DNA from: Kingdonia uniflora | Lineage: Eukaryota; Streptophyta; Magnoliopsida; Ranunculales; Circaeasteraceae | Assembly (NCBI GenBank): GCA_014058105.1 | Contig: JACGCM010001844.1 | Coordinates: 806,001-870,000, forward strand | Reading direction: 5' to 3' | Length of the DNA: 64,000 nt | Shown here: one piece after another, positions 34,200 through 45,263 of the stretch | Layout: each line of letters begins with the position of its first letter | Position numbering within the stretch: the stretch's first letter is position 1 | Notes under the pieces: generated by a model | Databases searched by the model: none | What the model was told of the DNA's origin: nothing | The model's input: only the letters and a program-made list of their open reading frames with translations | Made by a program: the position numbers and the translations under genes

Positions 34200-36063
34200 G
34201 AAGGAAAAGGAAGTCTTAGTACAACTCTTTCGAGCTAATAAAGATTTATTCGCATGGACATTTTAGGAAATGCTAGGAGTTGACCCAAAGTTATCTTACC
34301 ACAGGCTTAGCGTAAAGGATAAAGTCACAATGATTAAATAGAAACAAAGAAAACTATCTTCTCAACTCAGAGATGAGGTAAACAAGGAGGTTAATAAATT
34401 AATTAATGTAGGTTTCATCATGGAAACCAAGTACCTAGACTGGATCTCAAACATCTTAACAGACCCAAAATAAGAATGGAAAAGTTTGAGTTTTTATAGA
34501 TTTCATGGATCTAAACAAACACATGCCAAAGGGCAAGTACCCTCCACTGATTATCCATCAAATATTTGACTCAACCGTAGGTAATGAGAAACTGTCCATG
34601 ATGGAAGCTACTTTGGAATACAATCAGATACCGCTATTAGATGAAGACTAGGAAAAAAGTATATTCATCACTGTGAGATGCCTCTATTATAACTGAGTCA
34701 TACCATTTGGGCCAAAAAATGTTGGATCAACGTACTAACATTTAGTAACGAATATGTTTAAAGAACATTTGGGGAAAACTGTAGAAGTATACTTTGATGA
34801 GATGCTCTACAAAAGCTTAAAGAAAGAAGATCATGTTGTAGACCTTGAGATTGTCTTTAAAATTTTACAATCACATAGAGTGAAGCACAATCCAGACAAA
34901 TGTCAATTCGGAGTTTATTCTAGAAAATTCCTTGGACATCTGATTAGTAAGAAAGGGATAGAAGCAAACCCATAATAGATTCAAGCTCTAATGTCCATGC
35001 CATCACCAAAGAATAAGAAAGATGTGCATAAACTAGATGGCAAGATCGCAGCTATTAATAGATCCGTTTTGAAATCATCAGATCATTGTGGGTAGTTGTT
35101 TTTGCTACTCCATGGATCTACTTGAAAAGGAAAGTAGAATGAAGACGTGGATTTAACAAAAGAATGTGAGGCCATTTTTCAAGAGTTGAAGAAGTACTTG
35201 GGAAGCTCCAGTGATGTGTATACTAATAGGAAATGAAGAATTGATAATCTATCTCGCAGTAACAGAAAACTCTTTGAGTTCTGTCTTGATTCGATTAGAA
35301 GGCAAGATCGAGAAACTAGTATATTTTGTAAGCATGACGCTTACTCCAGCTAAGACGGTTTATTCTAAAGTCGAAAAGCTTCGACTTATACTTGTTTACA
35401 TGTCACAGAAGCTGAAGTACTACTTCTAAGCACATTCTGTGAGGGTTATAATGAACTATCCCCTTTAAAAGGTGATATCCAAAAAAGAGAAGCACACCGA
35501 GTATAACAATGGTCGGTAAGTTTGGGAGAGCATAACATTAGATTTGAATACAAATCATTAGAGAATGGGTAATCCGTAGCTGACTTCTTGGCTGACTACC
35601 TAGTAGAGGATCCAGATTGGGAAGAATACGACCCTGAGATAGCAGAAGAGCATGGCGCTAAGCAGCTTGACAAACCCTTTAAAGAATGGGCTGAGTGGGT
35701 AACTAAAAATAGGTGGAGATTACTTATAGATAGATCAGCAAGTCCCGCGGGGTCAGGAGTGGGAATCGTTTCAATCACTCCATCTAACGACATAATTAAA
35801 AAGTTAATTTCAAAGCCTCGAATAATGTTACAGAGTAGGAGGCCATAATTCACGAGCTGGATATGGCATCAGAGATCGGGGTACCTAAAATATTGGTATA
35901 CACTGACTCGTTTGTTATAGTTCACCACTACTCTGAACAATATAGGAAGAATGGGAAGATGATTGATTATGCAACATTGATGGCTGTAAGAATGAGCGAA
36001 TTCGAGAAGGCGATGCTCGAATACTCCGGGGAGAAAATCGACATGTCGACTCGCCATCTTACC
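34200..36063 (+). pseudogene. Reverse transcriptase and two RNase H regions of element B
   Basis: RT fragments include DEVNKEVNKLINVGFIMETK, VDFMDLNKHMPKGKYPPLI and, at 34754-34975, GKTVEVYFDEMLYKSLKKED followed by HNPDKCQFGVYSRKFLGHLI. The catalytic YVDD box has become YFDE. The first RNase H is broken (35150-35430). A linker (DYLVEDPDWEEYDPE) precedes a second RNase H-like domain at about 35700-36060, with WRLLIDRSASPAGSGVGIVS, then MASEIGVPKILVYTDSFVIV and KMIDYATLMAVRMSEFEKAM. Two successive RNase H domains are typical of the Tat lineage. Frameshifts and stops are frequent. Confidence 0.85.
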
Positions 36064-36159
36064 TAGTTGGTGTGTTGGGTATAAAAGCTAGATATCTCAA
36101 GATTAAAATGGTATTAACCCCCAGTATAGATTATGCCTCGATATTTATAATTAATACTG

Positions 36160-37365
36160 GGAGTGATGAATAGGAGGAAGACGATTGGAGAAAGCCCTTC
36201 CTAAGATATATAGAGATGAAAAATAAGTTTAAAAATGACCTCCTAGATAATCCAAAAGAAAGAAGACAAGTAATTAAAAATTAGAAATGTTACATAGTGG
36301 TAACAAATAGGTTATATAGAATTCGATTACAAAGCCTTATCTGAAATGCCTCTCATAAAAAATGCAGACAAAATGCTTAAAGAATTACACGAAGGAACAT
36401 GTGGATCTCATGGTGTAGAACGCTCGTTCGCAAACAGAACAATCATGCAAGGAGAGTTTAGGCCGAAAATGATAAAATAAACTAAAGAATATTCATGAAA
36501 GTGCGATGCTTGTCAATGACACGGACATTAGATCAGAGCCCCAACACTAGAACTACATGTGAGTAAGGTATTTTGCCATTTAAATGATGGGCCTTCGACC
36601 TGGTAGGAGAATTTTCTAACACACCGGGAAATGGAAAATTCTTACCCGTGGCAACAGATTACTTTACCAAGTGGGACAAAGTGGTTCCACTTTGTCGAAC
36701 TAGGGAAGAAGAATTTATTAAGATCATATGGGAAAACATTATCATAAGATTTGGCTGCCTGTATCTTATTCGAATTGACATGGACATCTCAAAATCACGA
36801 ACAAGTATAACATATCGAAATCACGAACAAATCCATAGTTGATGGTCTCAAGAAGCGACAGGAAATAGAAAAAAATGAAATTTGATAAGGGAATTACCAC
36901 ATTTCCTGTGGGCCTACAGGATGATACCAAGACAATCAATAGGATGTTCTCCATTTTTACTAGTATACGGCACTGAAGCCATAATCCAAAAAGAATATCA
37001 TCACCTAGTTAAAGATCACGAACTAACTAATGAAAAAAAAGAGTTCGAGTTAGCATGTAACATGAATTGGATAGATGAGACAAGTGATCGAGATGTGGCA
37101 AATCAAGGTAGGTACCACAACATGTTGGCAAATTTGTATAACAGAAAGGTTCAAAACCATGAGTTCGAGATCAATGATTTAGTACTTTGGAAAATCCCAA
37201 AAAGTATAAAAGAACCGAATGCTGGTAGAGAACTGGCGATGACCATTTATAATAGTAAGAAGAACCAGATTGGGTTCATACTATTTGATGACAGAGGAAG
37301 GAACTAGGATTCTGAATCCTTGGAACACAAGGAGGTTGAAGAAATACTGTCATTAGTTTGATTGT
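36160..37365 (+). pseudogene. Integrase of element B
   Basis: A lead segment (EEDDWRKPFLRYIEMKNKFK) matches that of element A at 2400. The HHCC finger is visible but broken (LHEGTCGSHGVERSFANRT, then KCDACQ). The core keeps MATDYFTKWDKVVPLCRTRE with its first Asp. The region of the second Asp (normally a DNGPQF-like motif) is replaced by IDMDISKSRTSITY and appears deleted or scrambled. The final frame at 36882-37307 carries LPHFLWAYRMIPRQSIGCSP, then GTEAIIQKEYHHLVKDHELT and YNRKVQNHEFEINDLVLWK. The end NPWNTRRLKKYCH is reached in another frame near 37360. Confidence 0.85.
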
Positions 37366-37613
37366 TTTGTTATCTACTTAACATAATGTAATTTAATCCA
37401 CAGTTTGTATAGTCAATTTACTTCCAAAAGTGAGACTTAATCTCTAATTGTACATTCCAATCTCATCAATGAAAAGTATTAAAGTTTTTTCCCACATTTT
37501 TGTCTACTATAATCTAATAAATATACCAGATGATTAAATAAGGGTAAAACTACCTTTCATCCTTTGATAAATCTACTATATATTTATAAGAATCGACCTA
37601 CGTTTTATTTCTC

Positions 37614-38350
37614 CTAAACATTCCATAGGTCGATCGAATTCCTTTTTATCGCACTCGAAGATCCAATAATAACTACTGGAGCTCTAGAAGTAACAACCTC
37701 TCTACTAGTTTCTGCTTGACTTTTGTTAATATGACCCACAACAGACACAGTGTTCCCAGTATTAAAATCAGCCCGATTCAAGTAATCAACATGAATTATG
37801 TCCAAATTGCAAGTAACTCCAGCCTCGACCATGATATTTTGCATTCTATCCAGATGCAAGTTTTTCAGAATTTGGCTGCAACAAGTCTGCTATATCGATA
37901 AGTTTTCCTAAGAAACTTGCGAGATCTTTTCCAACGATCCTTTGCATTTTTCTTTTAAAGCCCTTTATTTCCTAACTCGGCCTCAAACTTCATATTGAGT
38001 TTGGTAGAGTTCTTTAAGGAAAAAAATTTACATCATAAGGTCTTTAGTACTGAATGGAGTACTCTCCCTAATATCACCAAGCAAAAAATGTCAAATCTAA
38101 ATAAACCTACCTCTACTTTTCCTAACAACTTCATCCCGTTTTATTTTAGCCCAATAAATCTATACATCACATAAATTTTTCCAATGAACATCACTAAGAG
38201 CTTTGTATTCTCTCACCTGACCCTCGGTCTGTGCAATGACATGATTTGTTACGGCCAATGATTTTTTTTTCCTAGAAAATTCTTTTCTCAAAGTATTAAC
38301 AAGCAACCTTAATTTAAGAACATCCAACATGTAAGAGTCCTATATCAATT
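37614..38350 (-). pseudogene. Antisense coiled-coil region of element B, distal part
   Basis: Function is unknown. On the minus strand LDVLKLRLLVNTLRKEFSRK, then TEGQVREYKALSDVHWKNLC (about 38330-38150) is helical and Lys/Glu-rich. Broken frames follow. The last open piece (37859-37614) starts MHLDRMQNIMVEAGVTCNLD. It sits where element A has its long coiled-coil regions, next to the end of the integrase gene on the other strand. The antisense block therefore stops within about 250 bp of the end of pol. Confidence 0.4.
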
Positions 38351-38550
38351 AAGGAACAGAGTAAACTATCCATTCAAATAAAGTACTACCTAAACTTTTA
38401 CAATAAAAAAACTACAGTTGACCTTATTCTAAAAAATTCAAAATGTAAAAACAACAAGATTAAGCTACCTTCTCCTGAACATTCGCCTCACAAGTATGAA
38501 CCTACTTGAGAGGTACATTCCCATCATGACCAGAAACAGTCTTCAATCCT

Positions 38551-38657
38551 TCTCGAACAGGATTTAAATTCTCTTCAGCCTCTTTAAAAATAGTACCAAC
38601 ATTTCTCGAACAGGATCAAGATTCTCTTCGGCCTCCTCAAAAATAGGACCAACAATG
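38551..38657 (+). repeat. 53-bp tandem duplication in the antisense gene of element B
   Basis: TCTCGAACAGGAT starts two units at 38551 and 38604. Each continues AATTCTCTTCAGCCTC or AGATTCTCTTCGGCCTC and AAAAATAG. As 53 is not a multiple of three, it shifts the reading frame. Confidence 0.85.
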
Positions 38658-41600
38658 TTATCAAAACGATGTTCGAATAGAGCAATAATGTCAACCGAAG
38701 AGTAGCCATCTTCTTCGAGGTACTTGGAAAATATGTCTCGTACCCCACTCAACTGCTTCATGTTCCTAGCCGAGTCTTCCTCGAGCTGGGAGACAATCTG
38801 TCGATAATGGGCTCTTAATTTGGCCTTATCCTTAGCATACGTTGTCTTCTCCTCATCCATTACCTTCTGCAAGTCAGAGATCTTCTGCTACATTATAGCC
38901 TCTCGACCAGAAGCATGTGACATATCGAGCTTAACATCTACCACGCCAAACACAGTGGCATATGGGAGATCTGTAACAAGCGATACAAGGTAAGTACGAG
39001 CTGAAAGAATGACAAAAATACATTTATAAGATACACCTACCTTTTTGGCCTCTATTTTTAGATCTGGCCCAGCAGTACTAGCAAGCTTGCGAAAGCTCGC
39101 TTCCATGTCCTTTAGATCCACCGTCTTCTGGATCTTTGGGGCTATAGCAGATTCAATGACAACGACCTCAGAAGGAGTAACCTAAGAAGACAAGGTTTTC
39201 AACACAAGCTATTTCCTATGATCTATTTGGGGTGCCCATCAGCTATGACAAGGTTCGACACTCTCACTTTGAAATGCTCCTCACGAAGATACAACAACGG
39301 ATTGAAGGATGGCACGGTAAGCTCTTATCTCAAGGGGTCAAACTCATTCTGATTAACCATGTCTTGAATTCCATACTGATACACCTCCTCACATGTATCA
39401 ACGTCCTGAAATCGGTCATTCGAAAACTAGAGAGCATGTTCTCCAATTTCTTCTGGGAAAGTTTGAAGGTGAAAACAAATGTCACTGGGTTTCATGGGAT
39501 GAAATATGTATACCCAAAGAAGAAGGCGGACTCGGCATCCGAAAACTCTACGATATCAAATATAGTTTCTAGCTCAAGAAATGTTGGAATGAGCTATATA
39601 CCGACACACTCTGGAATCATTTTTTGAAAAGCAAATACACAATACAGGATGACTTCTCTCAGCTTCGATCAATCACCTCTTCGCTGTGGAAAAGTATTCG
39701 AAACTTGATCACAACAGTGCAAACCAATACAGTTTGGAGTTTAGGAACAGGTAATTGTAGTTTCTGGATGGATGACTGGACCGGGGAAGGCAACCTCGCC
39801 GACCTGATGAACATCGGCTGCATACAGACAATCATGGTGAAAGACATTATCAAAAATGGAATGAACTTGAACTGGAACCGTCTGCAACACGAACTGCCTG
39901 TGCAATGGAAGACCATACTCATCAACATGTTCTTCATCAGTGAGGGCCACGACACGCCGCTATGGGGTCCTTCTGAAAGTTGTAGCTTTATGGTAAAATC
40001 AGCATGACAATTCTGGAGAGGGACTGCAGAAGTACAACGTCGTATGGACTGGATTTGGTTCAAAATTCTCCCTACCAAAATTTAGGTCTTCAGTTGAAAA
40101 ATATGGAAGAATGTCATCATGGTAGTGCTCTCCTTCAGTACCGGACACAATTTACATCCAAATGCAGTTGTTGTCACTCGGGAAACAACGAAGCTTTAAA
40201 CCATTTGCTCGTAAACAGAGAGATCACACAACAAGTTTGGCAACTTTTTGCGATGGCAACGTTCCAGCCTAAAGTTTTTGGGCTCGGCAAGGGGTTTGGA
40301 TACTAGCAGCAAGGAATAGTACACAAATGGGCATTATTAAGGAAGTACTTCCGGCCATAATAAGCTGAGAACTATGGAACGCAAGATGCAAGCATCGATT
40401 CGACAACGTGCTCATGAATGCACAAGAAATTGTCATCAAAACATGTCGTTGGCTTCAAGATCTCATTATCAAAACTTCAGTAACGCACGAATGCAACAGC
40501 GAAGATACTTTGTCTCTTCAGGTACTACGAGTGTACAAGCTTTGAATAAAACACAAAGCAAGTACATGGGTCATATAGGAAACACCATCGCCAGGGTGGT
40601 TTAAACTGAACACTGACGGATCTTCTCTGCGTAATGGTCTCTTTGGGGCTGGAAGTATCATTCGCGACTCACAGGGAGGAATGAAACTCGCTTACAGTGT
40701 AGCACTATAAAATGGCACTAACATGACAGCTGAACTATATGGGCTCCTGCATGGCCTCTGACTTTGCAAGGAGAATCACTGGTTTCCACTAGTGGTAGAG
40801 ATGGATGTCGGGTCATAATTAATTGGTTCAAGCAGGCAAGACTCTGCCCTTGCATGTTTCAAGCCAAGTGGAAGATGTCCCCCAAATCAGCCAGGAGCTA
40901 CAAATCACCATGGTACATACGTACAAAGAAGGAAATGGGTCCGCTGATGGTCTCTCCAAGTTGGGAAGTACACAACAGAACCTCCTCTTCTGGCTGGCTG
41001 CTACGCTACCTAAACATATAAGAGCCTCCTATTTTTTCAAAAAATTAGGGGTTACTGCTATTAGACACTGATGCAAATGTACTGTTCGGAGGTCAAGCTT
41101 TAAGCCCCCCTCAATTTGTTTTCTTATCTACATAAATAAAATCACAATTTGTGCAATAAAAGAAAAAAATAGGAATACTCATACTGGTATTCGAAGCAGT
41201 AGCCATAATAGGAGGGAAGGCGGTAGAACTAGACTCAACCATCTATCTCTTAACCTGAGCTATCTAAACTTTTAAAGACTTATAATTTACTCTTTTATTC
41301 CTATTGATACATAGTTTGCCAAGAACTTCATGAAGTTTGGTTCCTTCATGGGAGACTACATCCACAAGATAATCTTCTTTCACAACGTTACACCAGGGAT
41401 CTGGAAAAAGAAAAGAAAGAGCAATATCAAATACAGAGCAAAAATACACAAAACATAGTTCGAGAAAATGCATCTACTAACATTCCTTAAACGACCTATA
41501 TGTTAGGTCCAAAACATCTTCATTGGCTCTTTACATACACTCGTCCTTGACCCAAATCAAGTTGTCATTCCACACTTTGCCAACGAAATCCAGATAAAAA

Positions 41601-42391
41601 AATTAAGGTCGAGGAAAAAGAGTAGAAAAATAAACACCTCCAGTAGCGTTGAAGCACTTTACATTATAGAATTTCATAATTACTTCAGAAATAAGGTATC
41701 TATCCTTGCCATCATTAATCCACTTTAAGCTTAATGCCTCACAAACACTGATCACTTCACATACATTACCATTTAACTAGGCAGAACATGCCTTGATTCT
41801 ATTCATTATGCCTTTTATAAAATTACTCAAAGGCAGACCCAAACCATTGTCAAACATAGCCAGATAACAAAGGAAACCCTCTTCCAAGTCATCAAATTCA
41901 TCCCCATCAAAATACTCTAAAAATATCTCGCTGGGAATACCTCTGACAAGTTTTTTGGCCTGTAGATCGGGGATATGATAGTATGATGAATCCCCCTCAT
42001 CATCAAAATACTTCATGTATGTTTTACCCCCATGCTCTATTAAACCACCCCCAAACACCTTCAAACTACCCTTAAACCTACAGAACCCCTTCATTATGTT
42101 AACCCCCTCACCATAAGTATGAAAAATACCAAAATAATTGACATCACCACCTCAATCATCACTCACACTTACTTCTTCTTTACCAACATGAACATAATCA
42201 TTACCAAGAATCCTAGAACTAATGGGATCGACCTCATATCTAGCGGAGTTCACTTCTCCAATATATATATTACCTTTATCTCTAACTCGACTAGACATGG
42301 AGGGATTCATCTCGAATGACGTATTCATAGCAAACTGCATTCTTCTTATTAAAACTTTATCACGCATTTGCGACAACATCGAGGACCACAT
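38564..42391 (-). pseudogene. Antisense spliced gene of element B, interrupted by a LINE
   Basis: Minus-strand exons: 42391 to about 41484; 41411-41270 (acceptor CTTTTTCCAG, then PWCNVVKEDYLVDVVSHEGT); about 41260-41170, continued at 39192-39043 beyond the LINE; and 38968-38564. The first carries LNGNVCEVISVCEALSLKW and GKVWNDNLIWVKDECM, matching the gypsy-type putative transposase domain seen in A and C. The third reads VTPSEVVVIESAIAPKIQK and matches VTPSEAEKSSLKRK of A. The last is a coiled coil (AKLRAHYRQIVSQLEEDSAR) ending near FSKYLEEDGYSSVD, which resembles FLEDFGYDP of C. Stops, a 53-bp duplication and the LINE make it dead. Its role is unknown. Confidence 0.65.
39195..41169 (+). mobile_element. 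5'-truncated plant LINE (copy 2), inside element B
   Basis: It starts at GTTTTCAACACAAGC, within the RT region, and ends in an A-rich tail after CACAATTTGTGCAATAAAAG. The coding content, broken by frameshifts, is SHFEMLLTKIQQRIEGWHGK, a zinc-binding region (CSCCHSGNNEALNHLLVNRE, near 40165) and an RNase H-like domain with LNTDGSS (40610) and AELYGLLHG. It is the same family as 27300-29345 and is inverted relative to it. It separates parts of one antisense exon of element B, so it is younger than element B. I found no clear target-site duplication. Confidence 0.85.
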
Positions 42392-43013
42392 ACTTAATCA
42401 ATTTTACTTTTTCAGTTTAATCTACTTTCATTAAATATATATAATACATATATCACTTTTATTAGTCAATTTTACTGGAATATCCCAGATTATACTCAAA
42501 ATTATATACTACTAAATTTGTCCATAATTACCCAACTAAAGTTTTAGAACGAAATAAAGAATTTCTAGCATATTAAATAACGAATTTCTTTTTCAAAACT
42601 CAGAAAATGAAAATGGAAAGAAACGACAACAACAATTATTGTAGAGATTTGAACCATAAGTTCTAATCTGCTAAATTGGAGAATAATTAAGCATAAAAAG
42701 TGATAAAAACCACTAACCTTTTATTTGAGAAAAAAAATCATATACTAGTACAGACTCCTTGACAAACCGCTCCAATAAAAGTTTAGATTGATTTGCAGAG
42801 ATCCCCTTCGCACAGGATCTACCTATCCCTATGTTTATAGATATAGGAAAATATTTTTTTTCTCTCTCTAGAGGAACCTCTCTCTAGTTTTGTAAAGTTT
42901 TTGGAAGAAGAAATCTAAAAGATATTTATAGCATCCCTCGGTAACAGCTGACATTTATTGAGACACATGTCAACCACCCTTAGTTTTTTAACTGAGACGT
43001 TATTTCTCCTCCT

Positions 43014-43472
43014 CTAATCACACAGCTCATGTCTTTTGGTAATCGTACCCCTATTATCATTACCTCCATTTAAAAATTTTAAAAAAGGAAAATCTCCCAC
43101 TCTCATACTCATGTTTTCTTCAGAATCTCTCACTTTGATAGTAGTCCTAACTAATTCGCCTTCCCACTCACATAAAAAATTGTACTTCTTATCAAGCTCG
43201 TTTTCCCTAACTACTAACAATCGTTTCTTTTTCTTCAATTTCCTCCAAGCTTCTTTTTCCTTCTTCTCTACCAATTGATTTCGATTACTCAAATATTCAA
43301 ATTCTTACAAATAGCAATCCAACAACAAATCACTATTCCATTCTAGATTCCCTAACTCGATCAAGTAATAATTATTATCATAACACAGAGACCTATTAAT
43401 TCTCAACCCTCCCAAAACATCTCCACTGAAATCCTTCTCAAACGTTCTACAATAATCTTCGCACCTAGCCAT
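43014..43472 (-). pseudogene. Antisense ORF 3 of element B
   Basis: Function is unknown. The minus-strand frame from the ATG at 43472 reads MARCEDYCRTFEKDFSGDVL and then a highly charged stretch (EKKEKEAWRKLKKKKRLLVV), with one stop (after LLLDCYL). It ends KRHELCD at 43014, about 153 residues in all. It may be the first exon of the spliced gene at 38564-42391, as the A gene also opens with a charged exon, or a separate protein. A TATA-like box lies close upstream. Confidence 0.5.
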
Positions 43473-43495
43473 CCTAACCAAAACACAATTAGCCT

Positions 43496-43506
43496 ATTTA
43501 TAAATA
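43496..43506 (-). promoter_or_regulatory. TATA-like box before antisense ORF 3 (element B)
   Basis: TTTATAAATAGG on the minus strand, only about 25-35 bp before the ATG at 43472. That is close for a start-codon distance, so transcripts would have a very short leader. Confidence 0.35.
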
Positions 43507-43663
43507 ACATGACAAATATACCAATGAGAACTAAATTTTAAATTTTCTACCAAAATATGCACAATTTGAGGAACAAATTAAGGAAGTTAAAAACAATAAT
43601 ATTATTCTAATAATTCCAATAAAATTAAACTAAAATTGTTCAAATAATAAAAAATAATTACAT

Positions 43664-43999
43664 TTAAAACAATCTAGATGCCCAAGCACCACATCGAATA
43701 ACCTCGCCCCCATCAATCTTCTCATTCTCATCAGCAGTCTCGTCAAGAGCAATTTTCCTCACAACAATCTTACAAGTTTCAGGCTCGATAATCATATCAC
43801 AAAAATCATCACACCAAAAATGGCGATCAACCTCAATTTCTCTCTCTGTTGCATTCAAGCCTTCTACCTGCAAAATAGAGATTGGTATTTTGACATTATA
43901 AGGAAGTACTTTAAAAATCCCTTCATAAACTTCAACAATCTTTATAGCCAACCGCCCCTTTGCCTCATGGAAATTCATTTGGGAATGAGTTTTCATCAT
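43664..43999 (-). CDS. Antisense small ORF 2 of element B, open over 111 codons
   Basis: Function is unknown. It is uninterrupted, unlike almost everything else in element B. It begins MMKTHSQMNFHEAKGRLAIK; a second Met follows at once, so the start could be one codon later. The central block is EREIEVDRHFWCDDFCDMII, followed by EPETCKIVVRKIALDETADE. It aligns end to end with the decayed copy in element A (10239-10629). It resembles the other small ORFs in length, in the charged amino end, in the aromatic core and in the 'PE...A' and acidic end. A TATAAAT lies directly at the ATG, so a useful promoter is not clear. Low-copy survival of the frame could be chance. Confidence 0.5.
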   Translation of the reverse strand: MMKTHSQMNFHEAKGRLAIKIVEVYEGIFKVLPYNVKIPISILQVEGLNATEREIEVDRHFWCDDFCDMIIEPETCKIVVRKIALDETADENEKIDGGEVIRCGAWASRLF

Positions 44000-44133
44000 T
44001 ATTTATACACAAAACTATCGAAACTCACACAATTATTTACCAACAAAATACCACAAAAGATGAAACAAAATTTAGAAGGTAATTCAAGTAAATATTATTT
44101 TTATTTATTAAGGATAAAATTACAGAGTACTAG

Positions 44134-44454
44134 TTACAACCAAAGGCAACCACATCCATGTGGCCGCTTATATTCAATACCGGTAACCTGGTCCTCCTCC
44201 AAAATGATATGCTTCGCAAGACGTCGAAGACAGTCCCTATGTTGCCGAACACTCTTGAAAATATAATAGAAGCAGAAAATATGAAAATAGTCAACATCCA
44301 CCATCTCTGGTTCATCCTCAGTTATTCCATAGTAAGTTGGCAAGACAGGGATAGGAGTCTCATTAGACAGATGTTGGCTTCCAAATAATGTTGTTGGAGC
44401 TCATGAATCTTAGCAAACACACAATATTCATATTTTTGAGCTCTAGTAGTAACC
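44134..44454 (-). pseudogene. Antisense small ORF 1 of element B (frameshifted)
   Basis: Function is unknown. The frame from 44454 reads MVTTRAQKYEYCVFAKIHEL. It passes a frame change near 44340 to EDEPEMVDVDYFHIFCFYYI and RDCLRRLAKHIILEEDQ, ending at 44134. It compares with MGTTPNTRYQQRIGF and RYLFLSGLAERLVQVEDHL of the intact C copy. The MxTT start, the acidic-aromatic middle and the LA...EED end are shared. It is the small ORF nearest to the 3' LTR, as in C and D. A TATA-like box lies 80-90 bp upstream. Confidence 0.55.
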
Positions 44455-44533
44455 ATTTTTAGCAGAGCAGTTGTAGAGATTGGAAGAAAAATCTTAAGAT
44501 GAAAAAGGATAACTTTTGAAGAATAAATGACCA

Positions 44534-44545
44534 ATACTTATAGCC
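44534..44545 (-). promoter_or_regulatory. TATA-like box of antisense small ORF 1 (element B)
   Basis: GGCTATAAGTAT on the minus strand, about 80-90 bp upstream of the ATG at 44454. It resembles GGCTATAAAGAT at the same place in element D. Confidence 0.4.
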
Positions 44546-44721
44546 ATTACACATTAATTACTAATAATCATTTTCAATACATAATCAGTATTATAAACTT
44601 CAATTCTTGGGAAACATGCAGTCACAGTAGAGTCCAAGGGTCTAGATTTTTTAGTCAAATTCTAATTTTAAAAGGAACTCGATATTGAAATTCTCAACTC
44701 AAGACACACGTGCTTTTAGTT

Positions 44722-44733
44722 GGGGGGAGGGGG
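44722..44733 (+). other. Polypurine tract of element B
   Basis: GGGGGGAGGGGG directly precedes TGATTATAAAGACATG, the start of the 3' LTR. Confidence 0.8.
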
Positions 44734-45263
44734 TGATTATAAAGACATGTCCCTCGAGCTACCATCACAGTAAACTACCATAATGCCAGGCATGCACACT
44801 AATAATGCTGACACCTGCCCCATAAACTAGAAGATGACGTGGCTCGAACATTCAATGAACAAAGAAAAATAAGTCAAAGACACCAGCCTTACGAGCGAAC
44901 AGTTATAGGAATGGCCTCCAAAAGCTCCACCACTCTTTTCCCTAATCCAAGAGAATATGTTGTCGCCCATGAGCTAGGGAGGAAATCTATAAATAGGGCT
45001 TGGATGATAGAAAGCATATATAACATTTTGGAGATAGAAAATACCCAAATAGTTTTATTCCAGAGCACCAACCATTGTAACTTATAATATCCAAGCAATA
45101 AATATATTCTTCTAAATCCCCAAAGATGAGGTTGTGATATTTGTCTATTTAAAGGTTTCCAAGCTAAATTCGTGGTACTTTTTATTACTTGTTAACAATT
45201 ATTTGTGCTCTAGGTATATTTGGTGTAAGAAACTAATTTGAGTTACGAAGTTAGGTCCTTACA
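44734..45263 (+). repeat. 3' LTR of element B
   Basis: It matches the 5' LTR (31215-31764). It starts TGATTATAAAGACATGTCCC and ends GTTAGGTCCTTACA. A TATA box (CTATAAATAG, 44987-44996) marks the promoter. Confidence 0.85.

Larger units (their letters stand above)
31215..45263 (+). mobile_element. Tat-like Ty3/gypsy element B, complete but degenerate
   Basis: Order: 5' LTR, primer-binding site, gag, protease, RT, RNase H, a second RNase H-like domain, integrase, antisense genes on the minus strand, polypurine tract and 3' LTR. It is about 14 kb long, of which about 2 kb is a LINE inserted at 39195-41169. The doubled RNase H is a hallmark of the Tat lineage. The LTRs differ by many substitutions and small indels, so the insertion is old. 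Flanks AGACC and GAACC are at best a weak target-site duplication. Confidence 0.85.

Noticed and set aside
39659..40078. Minus-strand 139-codon ORF
   Set aside because: It is the opposite strand of LINE copy 2. The plus-strand frames match LINE copy 1.
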